DNA of 6,799 nucleotides from Candidatus Delongbacteria bacterium (GCA_027858215.1 JAQIDD010000173.1:1-6799), one strand, 5' to 3'; shown: positions 1 to 6,273, numbered from the stretch's first letter. Translations and numbers: made by a program. The notes: generated by a model not told the origin, from the sequence alone.

Positions 1-308
1 TTTCTGGCAGGATCAACCAGCACATCCCACAATCTTTTTTCCCTGTTTAATTGTCTGAGTAAATATACTTCAATATCTGCATTGGTTTTTTCTTTTTTGC
101 CACGTAAGAGGGCAGGAAAAACCTTGGTGTCATTGAATATCATGGCATCATTCTCGGAAAAATATTCTTTTACATCTTTAAAGATGCGATGTTCAATTTT
201 TCCGGTTTCTCGGTGCAAGACCATTAACCTGGATTCATCCCTGTTTTTTGCCGGATGCAAAGCAATACGGTCTTCTGGTAAAGCATACTTAAATTGTGAT
301 AATTTCAT
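1..308 (-). CDS. queA: S-adenosylmethionine:tRNA ribosyltransferase-isomerase QueA (partial, N-terminal part)
   Basis: QueA transfers and isomerises the ribosyl group of S-adenosylmethionine onto 7-aminomethyl-7-deazaguanine in tRNA, giving epoxyqueuosine at the wobble position; it is cytoplasmic. The visible product is the first 102 residues, starting MKLSQFKYALPEDRIALHPA. The family's N-terminal signature is clear: LPEDRIALHP (residues 10-19), then RDESRLMVLHR, then IFNDTKVFPALLRGKK (about residues 57-72). The family is normally about 340-350 residues, so roughly 30% is present and the rest runs off the window at position 1 with no break seen. The ATG at 308-306 fits the usual family start. 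No Shine-Dalgarno sequence precedes it, as is common in Bacteroidota. It follows truB in the same direction after about 89 bases, so it may be read from the upstream operon or from its own promoter. I recognise the family by sequence with high confidence. Confidence 0.95.
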   Translation of the reverse strand, partial: MKLSQFKYALPEDRIALHPAKNRDESRLMVLHRETGKIEHRIFKDVKEYFSENDAMIFNDTKVFPALLRGKKEKTNADIEVYLLRQLNREKRLWDVLVDPAR

Positions 309-313
309 AGAAC

Positions 314-338
314 AACGCGTTTATTTTTGTGTTAACAC
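314..338. repeat. two short palindromes in the queA leader
   Basis: The 89-base gap between truB and queA contains two perfect palindromes: AACGCGTT at 314-321 and GTGTTAACAC at 329-338. They lie 6 and 21 bases upstream of the queA start. They could be a protein-binding site or chance. I see no convincing -33/-7 promoter pair in this gap, and no hairpin followed by a T-run that would terminate transcription after truB. Confidence 0.25.
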
Positions 339-397
339 TTACTTACTGCATGTTTAATTTATAACTTTACTTTATACAGATTAATTGTAAAAAAGTT

Positions 398-1102
398 TCA
401 TTTTATCAATATATTTTCAATTATTTTTTGATCGTAGGCATCAGAGAGCTTGTAGCTTCCAATTTGTGTTCTTATTAAACCAACAAGATAGGCACCCGAA
501 TTTAGTTCTTTTCCGATATCTCTAGCCAGTGAACGCAAATATGTTCCTTTACGACATGTAACGTAAATTGAAAAAAATGGTTTCCTGAATTCTGTTAATT
601 TTATGTTTTCAATGTAAATTTCGCGTGATTTTAGTTTAGGATGTTTGCCTTCCCTGGCTAACGTATAGGCTCTTTTCCCTTTGTATTTTAAGGCTGAGTA
701 TTCAGGTGGAATTTGATTGATTGTGCCGGTAAAATTGCCTAAAACATCATCCAGGGCTGATTTGGTAATGTGATCCACCGGATACTGTTCGTTTTCATTG
801 GTTTCAGTATCAAAAGATGGCGTGGTTGCACCAAGTTTGATGTTGGCAATGTATGTTTTTTCCATATCCTGAAACTCAGAAATGTGTTTTGTCGCTTTTC
901 CTGTACATACCAGCAAAAGTCCTGTTGCTTTTGGATCCAGTGTGCCGGCATGGCCAATTTTTATTTTTTCGATGCCACGATGATATTTTAACGTGTATCT
1001 TATCTTTTTTACCACATCAAAAGATGTCCAGTCTAATGGCTTGTTGACAGGTATTACCACGCCTTTCTGAAAATCTTCTGTATGTGCATTAAATACTTCC
1101 AT
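398..1102 (-). CDS. truB: tRNA pseudouridine(55) synthase TruB
   Basis: TruB converts uridine 55 in the T-loop of tRNAs to pseudouridine in the cytoplasm. The 234-residue product carries the family motifs in order: KPLDWTSFDVV (21-31); GHAGTLDPKATGLL (50-63), in which Asp56 is the expected catalytic aspartate; the Tyr84 region (KTYIANIKLG); YSALKYKGKRAYTLAREG (135-152); and CRKGTYLRSLARDIGKEL (183-200), followed by LVGLIRTQIGSYKL. It is shorter than the roughly 310-residue E. coli enzyme because the C-terminal RNA-binding extension is absent; as far as I know this is usual in Bacteroidota and not a truncation. The ATG at 1102-1100 lies only 3 bases after the uppP stop, and the sequence before it (the end of uppP) has no Shine-Dalgarno motif, so translation is probably coupled. 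The stop is TGA at 400-398. Confidence 0.97.
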   Translation of the reverse strand: MEVFNAHTEDFQKGVVIPVNKPLDWTSFDVVKKIRYTLKYHRGIEKIKIGHAGTLDPKATGLLLVCTGKATKHISEFQDMEKTYIANIKLGATTPSFDTETNENEQYPVDHITKSALDDVLGNFTGTINQIPPEYSALKYKGKRAYTLAREGKHPKLKSREIYIENIKLTEFRKPFFSIYVTCRKGTYLRSLARDIGKELNSGAYLVGLIRTQIGSYKLSDAYDQKIIENILIK

Positions 1103-1105
1103 AGC

Positions 1106-1891
1106 TTACATAAACAAAATCAAAACAACTCCGATCACAGCACAATAAATCGCAAACCAGAAAAGGTTTCCTTTTTTTACAATGTTCAGCATCCACCGGC
1201 AGGCAATATATCCGGAAACAAAAGCAGCAAGAAACCCTATGATAAGAGGCATAGCTTGCATGCTTGAGTCACCGGTAAGGTCTCCTGATATAATGTCAAG
1301 CAAGTTTTCGCCAATGATGGGCAGCAACACCATTAAAAAGGAGAATTTTGCTACATTTTCTCGTTTGTTTCCCAGCATCAGGCCTGTGGCAATGGTTGCT
1401 CCGGAGCGACTGATTCCGGGTAAAACAGCAAAAGCCTGGGCAATGCCGATGACAAAAGCGTTGCTGTAAGTAATTTGCCGGGAACGGTTTTTGAATACAT
1501 GTGTAAAAGCAAGCAAAGCTGCGGTAATAAGCAGCATGCTACCAACAAAAGGCATGTTGTTTCCGTCAAAGAATTGTTTAATGTCTTCTTTAAAAAACAC
1601 GCCGACAATGCCCACGGGAATCATAGAAACAAGAATTTTCAATACCGTTTTGGTTTCCTCGTTGTATGTAAATTTCAGGCTGCCGGTAATCAATCGTCTG
1701 ATTTCCTGCCACAATACAACAATGGTACTTAACACGGTAGCGCCATGCACCACAATCGTAAAATACAGGTTTTCTTCTCCGGTGATACCAAATATGGCTT
1801 TCCCAATCTCCAGGTGACCGGAACTACTCACAGGTAAAAATTCTGTCAGGCCCTGAATAAGCCCAAGGATCAACGCTTCAAACCATTCCAT
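1106..1891 (-). CDS. uppP: undecaprenyl-diphosphate phosphatase UppP (BacA family)
   Basis: This inner-membrane enzyme removes a phosphate from undecaprenyl diphosphate, recycling the lipid carrier for peptidoglycan and surface polysaccharides; extra copies give bacitracin tolerance. The product is 261 residues, normal for the family (about 260-275), and largely hydrophobic with seven or eight likely membrane helices. The first active-site region is QGLTEFLPVSSSGH (13-26), containing the (E/Q)xxxE motif (Gln13, Glu17), the SSSG loop and His26. The second is LPGISRSGATIATG (157-170), with the catalytic arginine expected at Arg162. The first position of the motif is Gln rather than the Glu of E. 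coli, an accepted variant. The ATG at 1891-1889 puts the first helix immediately at the N terminus, as in relatives. It begins 15 bases after the DUF3098 stop and ends 3 bases before truB, which indicates operon membership. Confidence 0.96.
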   Translation of the reverse strand: MEWFEALILGLIQGLTEFLPVSSSGHLEIGKAIFGITGEENLYFTIVVHGATVLSTIVVLWQEIRRLITGSLKFTYNEETKTVLKILVSMIPVGIVGVFFKEDIKQFFDGNNMPFVGSMLLITAALLAFTHVFKNRSRQITYSNAFVIGIAQAFAVLPGISRSGATIATGLMLGNKRENVAKFSFLMVLLPIIGENLLDIISGDLTGDSSMQAMPLIIGFLAAFVSGYIACRWMLNIVKKGNLFWFAIYCAVIGVVLILFM

Positions 1892-1906
1892 TGCAGGGTA
1901 TGAGTT

Positions 1907-2185
1907 TTAGTCTTTATTTTCCGTGTTGGATTGACGTGGTTTTTTCAATATGGCATACAATTCAATGACAAAACCCAGCGTAATAACAAGAGGTGCAATG
2001 GTCAGGCGTCTTGTGCTAAAAATTTCATAATGAAATTTAAGGGGATCATGATTGTTCCCTCCGGACATTAAGATCATGCCGATAATTATGACAACGAATC
2101 CAATGACCATAGGTATATAATTGGATTTATCAAATGCAAATATGTTCTGTTTCTGTTCTTTTGGTTTGCGTGGTTGTTTAGCCAT
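1907..2185 (-). CDS. DUF3098 family small membrane protein
   Basis: The 92-residue protein has a basic, hydrophilic N terminus (MAKQPRKPKEQKQNIFAFDK), one predicted helix at about 23-41, a short loop with SGGNNHDPLKF and EIFSTRR, a second helix at about 60-80 and a polar tail. The pattern 'F..D/K.NY..M.iG...i..G.iLM.GG', then 'EIFS.RR.t.APlv...GFv.E.yAI...P', is what I recognise as DUF3098, a family of unknown function found in Bacteroidota, usually between ftsX and uppP as here. Its ATG overlaps the ftsX stop by one base (TGATG at 2187-2183), so the two are probably translationally coupled and made together. With both ends basic or polar, both termini are probably cytoplasmic (inference). 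No enzymatic residues are apparent; a small membrane partner of FtsX or UppP is possible but unproven. Confidence 0.88.
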   Translation of the reverse strand: MAKQPRKPKEQKQNIFAFDKSNYIPMVIGFVVIIIGMILMSGGNNHDPLKFHYEIFSTRRLTIAPLVITLGFVIELYAILKKPRQSNTENKD

Positions 2186-2187
2186 CA
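2183..2187 (-). other. TGATG stop-start overlap of ftsX and the DUF3098 gene
   Basis: Reading the minus strand, the ftsX TGA (2187-2185) shares its last A with the ATG (2185-2183) of the DUF3098 gene. This arrangement commonly supports termination-reinitiation coupling. No Shine-Dalgarno-like sequence precedes it, which makes coupling the likelier way for the small gene to be translated. Confidence 0.8.
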
Positions 2188-3072
2188 GTAATACAAATTT
2201 TCCGGGTTAATTCTTAGATACTTATTGACTGAAAAAAACGTCGAAATGTACGAAATTATTATTCCCAAACCTAATACAAGAATAAATAATGGAATAATGA
2301 TCCTTACATCGCTTAAACTGATAATATCTGAAAATTCCTGATGCATAAGATTTATCAGTCCCACCAGAATGAGGCAAGCAAGTACTGCGGAAATAATACC
2401 TTCAATAATACCGGTAGAAATAAAAGGCCGCCGTATAAAAGATCTTGAAGCCCCCACAAGCTGCATGGTACGGATACTGAAGCGTTTTGAATACACCATC
2501 AGCCGTATGGTATTGTTGATGAGTGCAAAGGATATTAACAACAACAGCACCGCAAACCCCAAAAAGACCAGGCTGATCTTTTGGATGTTGTTATTCACAG
2601 CATAAAGCAGGTCTTTTTGATAGGTGACTTCATCCACGAGGTGGGTATAATCCATCATGCGCGATTCTATCATCTGCACTGAATCAGGATTTGTATAATC
2701 AGCTTCTAAAAACACATCAATCGACCCCCACAACGGATTGTAGTCAAGGATGTCAATAAAATCTTCACCGAGGTCTTCTTTGAGCCTTTCGGCTGCATCA
2801 TCTTTGGAAATGAATTCGGTATACCTTACAAAACTCAGTTTCTCAAGGTTCTTTTTAAAAGCGATAATTTCAGGGTTTCTGGCTTCATCTTTTAGTTTCA
2901 CATTCAGGTTAATGCTTTCCCTGACATGTTCGGATAACATCTGTGCGTTGAGCATGAGGTAGCCGACAATACCAAGCAGAAAAAGGACCAATGTCATGCT
3001 GAGCACTGTGGTTACCATGGCTCCACGTATTCTGCCTTTAAAAATTTTTCTTTCTTTCTTTTTCTTTCCCAT
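2185..3072 (-). CDS. ftsX: cell division permease-like protein FtsX
   Basis: FtsX is the membrane half of the FtsEX complex; with the ATPase FtsE it activates peptidoglycan hydrolases at the division site. The 295-residue product has the expected layout: basic cytoplasmic N terminus (GKKKKERKIFKGRIRG), helix 1 at about 20-42, a periplasmic domain at about 43-160, and three C-terminal helices at about 165-187, 219-243 and 258-282. The periplasmic part contains the family stretch FISKDDAAERL (87-97), then DYNPLWGSIDVFL (110-122). The loop after helix 2 carries the FtsX-type segment IRTMQLVGASRSFIRRPF (200-217). Length matches the family (about 290-350). No ftsE is in the window; in Bacteroidota it is often encoded elsewhere (general knowledge). 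The start lies 4 bases after the stop of the large Ig-repeat gene, leaving no room for a separate promoter outside that gene. It overlaps DUF3098 by one base. Confidence 0.94.
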   Translation of the reverse strand: MGKKKKERKIFKGRIRGAMVTTVLSMTLVLFLLGIVGYLMLNAQMLSEHVRESINLNVKLKDEARNPEIIAFKKNLEKLSFVRYTEFISKDDAAERLKEDLGEDFIDILDYNPLWGSIDVFLEADYTNPDSVQMIESRMMDYTHLVDEVTYQKDLLYAVNNNIQKISLVFLGFAVLLLLISFALINNTIRLMVYSKRFSIRTMQLVGASRSFIRRPFISTGIIEGIISAVLACLILVGLINLMHQEFSDIISLSDVRIIIPLFILVLGLGIIISYISTFFSVNKYLRINPENLYY

Positions 3073-3076
3073 CTTT

Positions 3077-3310
3077 TTATTGTTTGATGAATCTGAAATT
3101 CATGTGTCTGTTGGTTGTTAAAATGCGCAAAACATATACACCTGAAGATAGGTTCTCAAGGTTTAGCCGGTATTGATTGTTTTCAGTGATTCCGAATTGT
3201 TTCACCATGTTTCCGTTGATGTTTACAATTTCAACGGTTTCGGGCTTTTCATTCAAATTTAGATTAAGGTTCAAATGATTCTCAACAGGATTGGGATACA
3301 ATGCAATGGA
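3077..3310 (-). other. T9SS type A C-terminal sorting domain
   Basis: Residues about 935-1011 of the Ig-repeat protein match the Por secretion-system sorting domain: SIALYPNPVENHLNLNL (the PNP turn and first strand), VEIVNINGNMVKQF, then LENLSSGVYVLRILT and a terminal strand ending in RFIKQ. In Porphyromonas and Flavobacterium relatives such domains direct passage through the T9SS outer-membrane pore and are removed by a PorU-type protease, often with attachment of the mature protein to A-type lipopolysaccharide. A run of alternating Leu-Asn (LNLNLNLN, residues 947-954) sits in the first strand. Confidence 0.92.
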
Positions 3311-6112
3311 TTCTCCTGCGGATAATTGCGTTATGTCGCTGTCATCAAAAACAGTAATTTCTATGCTGTCTGTATCTGAACAGCCATTTGAAAAACTCAC
3401 TGTCAGCCAGACATCATGGGTGCCTTCACCCAGTACAGCCCCTGAATACAATGCACATGTATCGGGATCATCATTGCTCCAGTTGTATTGATCATACACA
3501 TTATCAACGCACAATTCAAGGGTGGAATCAATGCTGATGGTATGATCCTGCCCGATATCCACATGAGGCTGTTCAAGTATGCCCATGTTGACTGTATCCG
3601 AATACGTACAACCGAAAGCATCCCCTTCAGTTGTTACCCCGTATTCGCCACTTTCTGTTACAGAGATGGAGGATTCTGTTGAACCTGTACTCCATATATA
3701 AGAGTACGCTCCTTCGCCTGCATCAAGTGTTTGTGGGCCACAGTAATTGCCGTCAGGGCCGACGTTTACATAATGGTAAGGATGAAATTCGATATATACC
3801 GTGTCATAACCAACGCACCCGTTATCACCTGTGGCAGCAAGGGTATATTCTCCGGTTTCGTTAACGGTAATGCTGGCAGCGTTACTTTGTCCATTGTTCC
3901 AATCGTAGGATTGAATATCGCCAAAAGCAGATAAAACAACTTCTTCTCCGTCGCATAGTTCCTGATCTTCGCCAATTTCAATTTCCGGTGCCGGGTCAAT
4001 GTCCACGCTTACGGTATCCGAATTAGCTGCAGCGCATCCGTTGTAAGCCTGGAAATAATATTCCCCCGACATGGTATCGCTGATGTTGGGAATAAAAAGC
4101 GACGTATCAGTCTGGCCGGGTATGGGTTCGTCGTTGAGGTACCATTGATAAAATATGTTTTCACCCTGTGCATCAGCATACAAAATAAGCGTTTCATTTT
4201 CACATAGGTGGGTGCCAACAGGGTCCCAGGTTATTGCAGGTGTGGTACCGATGTTGACAAGTACTTCATCGCTTTCGGTTATGCCGCAGATGTTGTCAGC
4301 CACGCACATGTAATATCCGGTTACAAGGCTTTGAGCAGGATCGAATTCCAATATGGTATCCGTTTCGCTTGTCAGTGCAGACTGGTTTTTGAACCATATA
4401 TAATTGATGGGCTGGGTACCTTCAACAGTTACTTCCAAAGCGGTGCTATCACCATGACAAGCATCAATGTCCTGAGGTTGCAGCGTGAATTCAGGATAGG
4501 TAAACACCTGCACTTCAAAAGCATCTGAAAAAACATCTTCACACTGATTGGATACAACGGCATAATAGGTTCCTGCCTGATATTCGGTAATGTCATTAAA
4601 GACAAGTATTTCATCATTGCTCACAGTATCTCCTGCATCCTGGTTTACCCAGTAATAATTAAAAGGCTCGTCTCCCTGGATAATCATTTCAGAACTGAGG
4701 GAATTTCCTTCACAAACAGCAATGGGATCGGGTTGGGAAACAATGTTGGGGGGCATCACAATTTCAATAACGGCTTCATCAGAAACAGCATCCCCACATT
4801 CGTTCCACACATAACATGTATAGATGCCGCTTTGTCCTTCATTGATGTTTTCAATCAACAGGTTTGGTGTTTGTGTGCCGGAGCAGTTGGCATCTACAAC
4901 ATCTACCCCATATCGACGCCATTGATAATAGAGGGGTTCTGATCCATTGGCTTTAATGTTCAGGCCGACCGTGTCGTGCAAGCAAACTTCATTACCCACA
5001 GGTTGTTGTGTAATGATGGGAGGAGACTGGGGAACGATCATAGCAGAATCTGAATACACGGTTCCGCAGGTATTCATAAAAGCGGCATAATAATACGAGG
5101 TATCTCCCGGTTGAATATTTATGGGGAGATGGCTGGTGTCTGCTCCGGGAATAATGGAACCATTTTTATACCAAGCCATGGCGATGGGAGGTGTGCCTGT
5201 GGTTGTTGAAATCAATGTTGTGTCTGCTCCTATGCACATGGTGTGATCAATCGGTTGAGCAGTGACCTGCGGTAAAGTGTTCACCGTAAGGCTTACCTGG
5301 CCTGTGTTGATGCTGTCGCAGTTGTTGAAAATGCTGCATGACACCATTCCGGCTGTATCCGCATCAATATTTGTAAAGATCAATGTATCTGAGGTTTCTC
5401 CGGGAAGGAGAGTGCCTTCATGAAACCACTGGTATTGAAGGTTTGTGCCCTCGGCGGTAACCCCGAAACCAGTATCGTTACCTTCACAAACTGTTACAGG
5501 AGCAGGTCCTGAGATTATGCCGGGCAGCATGGTAACGTTAACCTGAGTATTTACAGGCCCTGCAGTGCCACATGCATTATCAACAGTGCACGCGTATGTG
5601 CCATCATCCGCTGCGGCTAAATCAGTGAATGTTACATTGGGGCCGTAAAATGTGATTGGATTACCATCATGTGTCCAGGTGTAATACAGATTTTCACCGC
5701 TTGTGCTTACACTAATTTGATGGGAAGTGCCTTCACAGTAGCTGCTGTCAGGGGTTTGTCCTGTTATTTGTGGCGGCCCGGAAACAACAACAAGTTGGAA
5801 TTCAGGGGTTGTGTCAGAACTTGCCATGTTGCTCACAATGCAATAATAAGTGCCTTCGTTGGTTTCATCTGCGCCGGGAATCAGGAGTGTGTCATTATCG
5901 TTTCCTGGCATGGGATTTCCGTTGAAAAACCATTCGTATGAAAATGGTTCTGTACCTGTAGCTTTAACAATATAGGTTACATCATCACCCGTACAAATAA
6001 TTTCATTGGAAGGGGAACTGATAATTTCAGGATTCTGTGCGGAAAGATGCGCCGAGATGGCAATAAATGTAATCGCGGCAAATAATTTATAAGCTTTTTT
6101 CATAGTGTTCAT
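3077..6112 (-). CDS. secreted multidomain Ig-like repeat protein with T9SS type A sorting domain
   Basis: A 1011-residue protein exported by Sec and then most likely carried to the cell surface or medium by the type IX secretion system. Order of parts: signal peptide (about 4-25), eight immunoglobulin-like domains of about 84 residues (27-707), three shorter PKD-like modules (708-922), and a T9SS type A C-terminal sorting domain (about 935-1011). No enzymatic domain, lipobox or transmembrane anchor is seen, so an adhesive, structural or ligand-binding surface role is the reasonable inference; the ligand is unknown. Two start codons are in frame: ATG at 6112 and ATG at 6103 (Met4). The second gives the classic MKKAYKLFAA signal peptide start and may be the true one. 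The gene ends 4 bases before ftsX and is preceded by a 161-base intergenic region. The closest annotation in a database would probably be 'immunoglobulin domain-containing protein' or 'T9SS type A sorting domain-containing protein'; no gene symbol is justified. Confidence 0.93.
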   Translation of the reverse strand: MNTMKKAYKLFAAITFIAISAHLSAQNPEIISSPSNEIICTGDDVTYIVKATGTEPFSYEWFFNGNPMPGNDNDTLLIPGADETNEGTYYCIVSNMASSDTTPEFQLVVVSGPPQITGQTPDSSYCEGTSHQISVSTSGENLYYTWTHDGNPITFYGPNVTFTDLAAADDGTYACTVDNACGTAGPVNTQVNVTMLPGIISGPAPVTVCEGNDTGFGVTAEGTNLQYQWFHEGTLLPGETSDTLIFTNIDADTAGMVSCSIFNNCDSINTGQVSLTVNTLPQVTAQPIDHTMCIGADTTLISTTTGTPPIAMAWYKNGSIIPGADTSHLPINIQPGDTSYYYAAFMNTCGTVYSDSAMIVPQSPPIITQQPVGNEVCLHDTVGLNIKANGSEPLYYQWRRYGVDVVDANCSGTQTPNLLIENINEGQSGIYTCYVWNECGDAVSDEAVIEIVMPPNIVSQPDPIAVCEGNSLSSEMIIQGDEPFNYYWVNQDAGDTVSNDEILVFNDITEYQAGTYYAVVSNQCEDVFSDAFEVQVFTYPEFTLQPQDIDACHGDSTALEVTVEGTQPINYIWFKNQSALTSETDTILEFDPAQSLVTGYYMCVADNICGITESDEVLVNIGTTPAITWDPVGTHLCENETLILYADAQGENIFYQWYLNDEPIPGQTDTSLFIPNISDTMSGEYYFQAYNGCAAANSDTVSVDIDPAPEIEIGEDQELCDGEEVVLSAFGDIQSYDWNNGQSNAASITVNETGEYTLAATGDNGCVGYDTVYIEFHPYHYVNVGPDGNYCGPQTLDAGEGAYSYIWSTGSTESSISVTESGEYGVTTEGDAFGCTYSDTVNMGILEQPHVDIGQDHTISIDSTLELCVDNVYDQYNWSNDDPDTCALYSGAVLGEGTHDVWLTVSFSNGCSDTDSIEITVFDDSDITQLSAGESIALYPNPVENHLNLNLNLNEKPETVEIVNINGNMVKQFGITENNQYRLNLENLSSGVYVLRILTTNRHMNFRFIKQ
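3347..3991 (-). repeat. three tandem short PKD-like modules
   Basis: Residues 708-922 of the large protein form three modules of about 70-75 residues (708-778, 779-847, 849-922) that differ from the Ig-like domains. The first two follow the common Bacteroidota pattern '.LC.G..v.L.a....Y.W..G......I.V..sGeY.....d..GC..yDTV.i': DWNNGQSNAASITVNETGEY with NGC at 764-766, and IWSTGSTESSISVTESGEY with GC at 834-835. The third is more divergent (YNWSNDDPDTC, then GTHDVWLTVSFSNGCSDTDS), closer to a PKD fold. They probably act as a stalk between the Ig array and the sorting domain (inference). Confidence 0.75.
3992..6034 (-). repeat. array of eight tandem immunoglobulin-like domains
   Basis: Residues 27-707 divide into eight units of 82-90 residues starting near 27, 113, 196, 280, 364, 454, 539 and 624, a DNA period of about 250 bases. 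Each opens with a Pro-containing strand (for example PPQITGQ, PPIITQQP, PPNIVSQP), then a 'CEG'-like turn, a central Tyr-x-Trp (YEWFFNG, YQWFHEG, YQWRRYG, YIWFKNQ, YQWYLND), an 'I.GA.t..L.i.n' segment and a G-x-Y-x-C/A strand followed in units 2-8 by N-x-C. Units are diverged at residue level and I see no near-identical DNA copies, so the array looks old rather than freshly expanded. Confidence 0.85.
6038..6112 (-). other. Sec signal peptide of the Ig-repeat protein
   Basis: From Met4: a Lys-Lys charged start, a hydrophobic core (LFAAITFIAIS) and a likely signal peptidase I site LSA|Q after residue 25. No cysteine follows the cleavage site, so this is not a lipoprotein signal. If Met1 were used, the n-region would only be three residues longer. 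Confidence 0.88.
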
Positions 6113-6144
6113 GAACTAAATAAACAAACTTTTTATCAAGAAAA

Positions 6145-6175
6145 CAAAATAACGAAAACAATACGATTTTCTCAA
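6145..6175 (-). promoter_or_regulatory. weak candidate Bacteroidota-type promoter for the Ig-repeat gene
   Basis: On the minus strand TTATTTTG (6152-6145) matches five of the six fixed positions of the Bacteroidota -7 element TAnnTTTG. A TTG at 6175-6173 lies 20 bases upstream, within the usual spacing for the -33 element. It would place the transcription start about 25-35 bases before the start codons. The region is AT-rich, so a chance match is quite possible. Confidence 0.27.
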
Positions 6176-6202
6176 TCATTATTTATGAACAATGATTGTG
6201 AA
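6169..6202. repeat. inverted repeat upstream of the Ig-repeat gene
   Basis: Two 12-base arms, 6169-6180 and 6191-6202, are complementary at 11 of 12 positions (core CAATCATT / AATGATTG perfect over 8, then one mismatch, then TTC/GAA), around a 10-base loop. It is AT-rich and no T-run follows on either strand, so it does not look like a normal intrinsic terminator. It overlaps the candidate -33 element, so an operator is a possible reading. Confidence 0.55.
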
Positions 6203-6273
6203 TTATAAAATGGGATATTAACATGTCATCTGAATTTGGTAGCACCAGGGTTATTGTAATGAACCTTAGTTTG

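Noticed and set aside
82..357. 91-codon plus-strand frame overlapping queA
   Set aside because: The minus strand encodes an unmistakable QueA N terminus over 1-308, so the plus-strand frame is a shadow.
398..1102. TruB of only 234 residues as a truncated gene
   Set aside because: All catalytic motifs are present and the missing part corresponds to the C-terminal RNA-binding extension that short TruB proteins lack; there is no frameshift signature in the downstream 89 bases.
1491..1817. 108-codon open frame on the plus strand opposite uppP
   Set aside because: It lies entirely antisense to a well-supported uppP, has no family resemblance or plausible initiation context, and is the expected by-product of the opposite gene's codon pattern.
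1851..1856. Gln instead of Glu at the first position of the UppP (E/Q)xxxE motif as a sign of lost activity
   Set aside because: Both residues are accepted in the family motif, and the second Glu, His26 and the PGISRSGAT segment are intact.
4208..4528. 106-codon open frame on the plus strand inside the Ig-repeat gene
   Set aside because: Antisense to a gene with clear domain structure; its translation has no recognisable feature. The other plus-strand frames within 3077-6112 are rejected for the same reason.
3992..6034. CRISPR array or tandem DNA repeat
   Set aside because: The roughly 250-base period reflects protein domains; the DNA units are diverged and inside one continuous reading frame.
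6203..6273. Intrinsic terminator after the DUF294-type gene
   Set aside because: Only weak stems are present (TGGT-AGC-ACCA near 6237-6247, and GGTT/AACC on the minus strand at about 6249-6265), none followed by a T-run in the direction of transcription.
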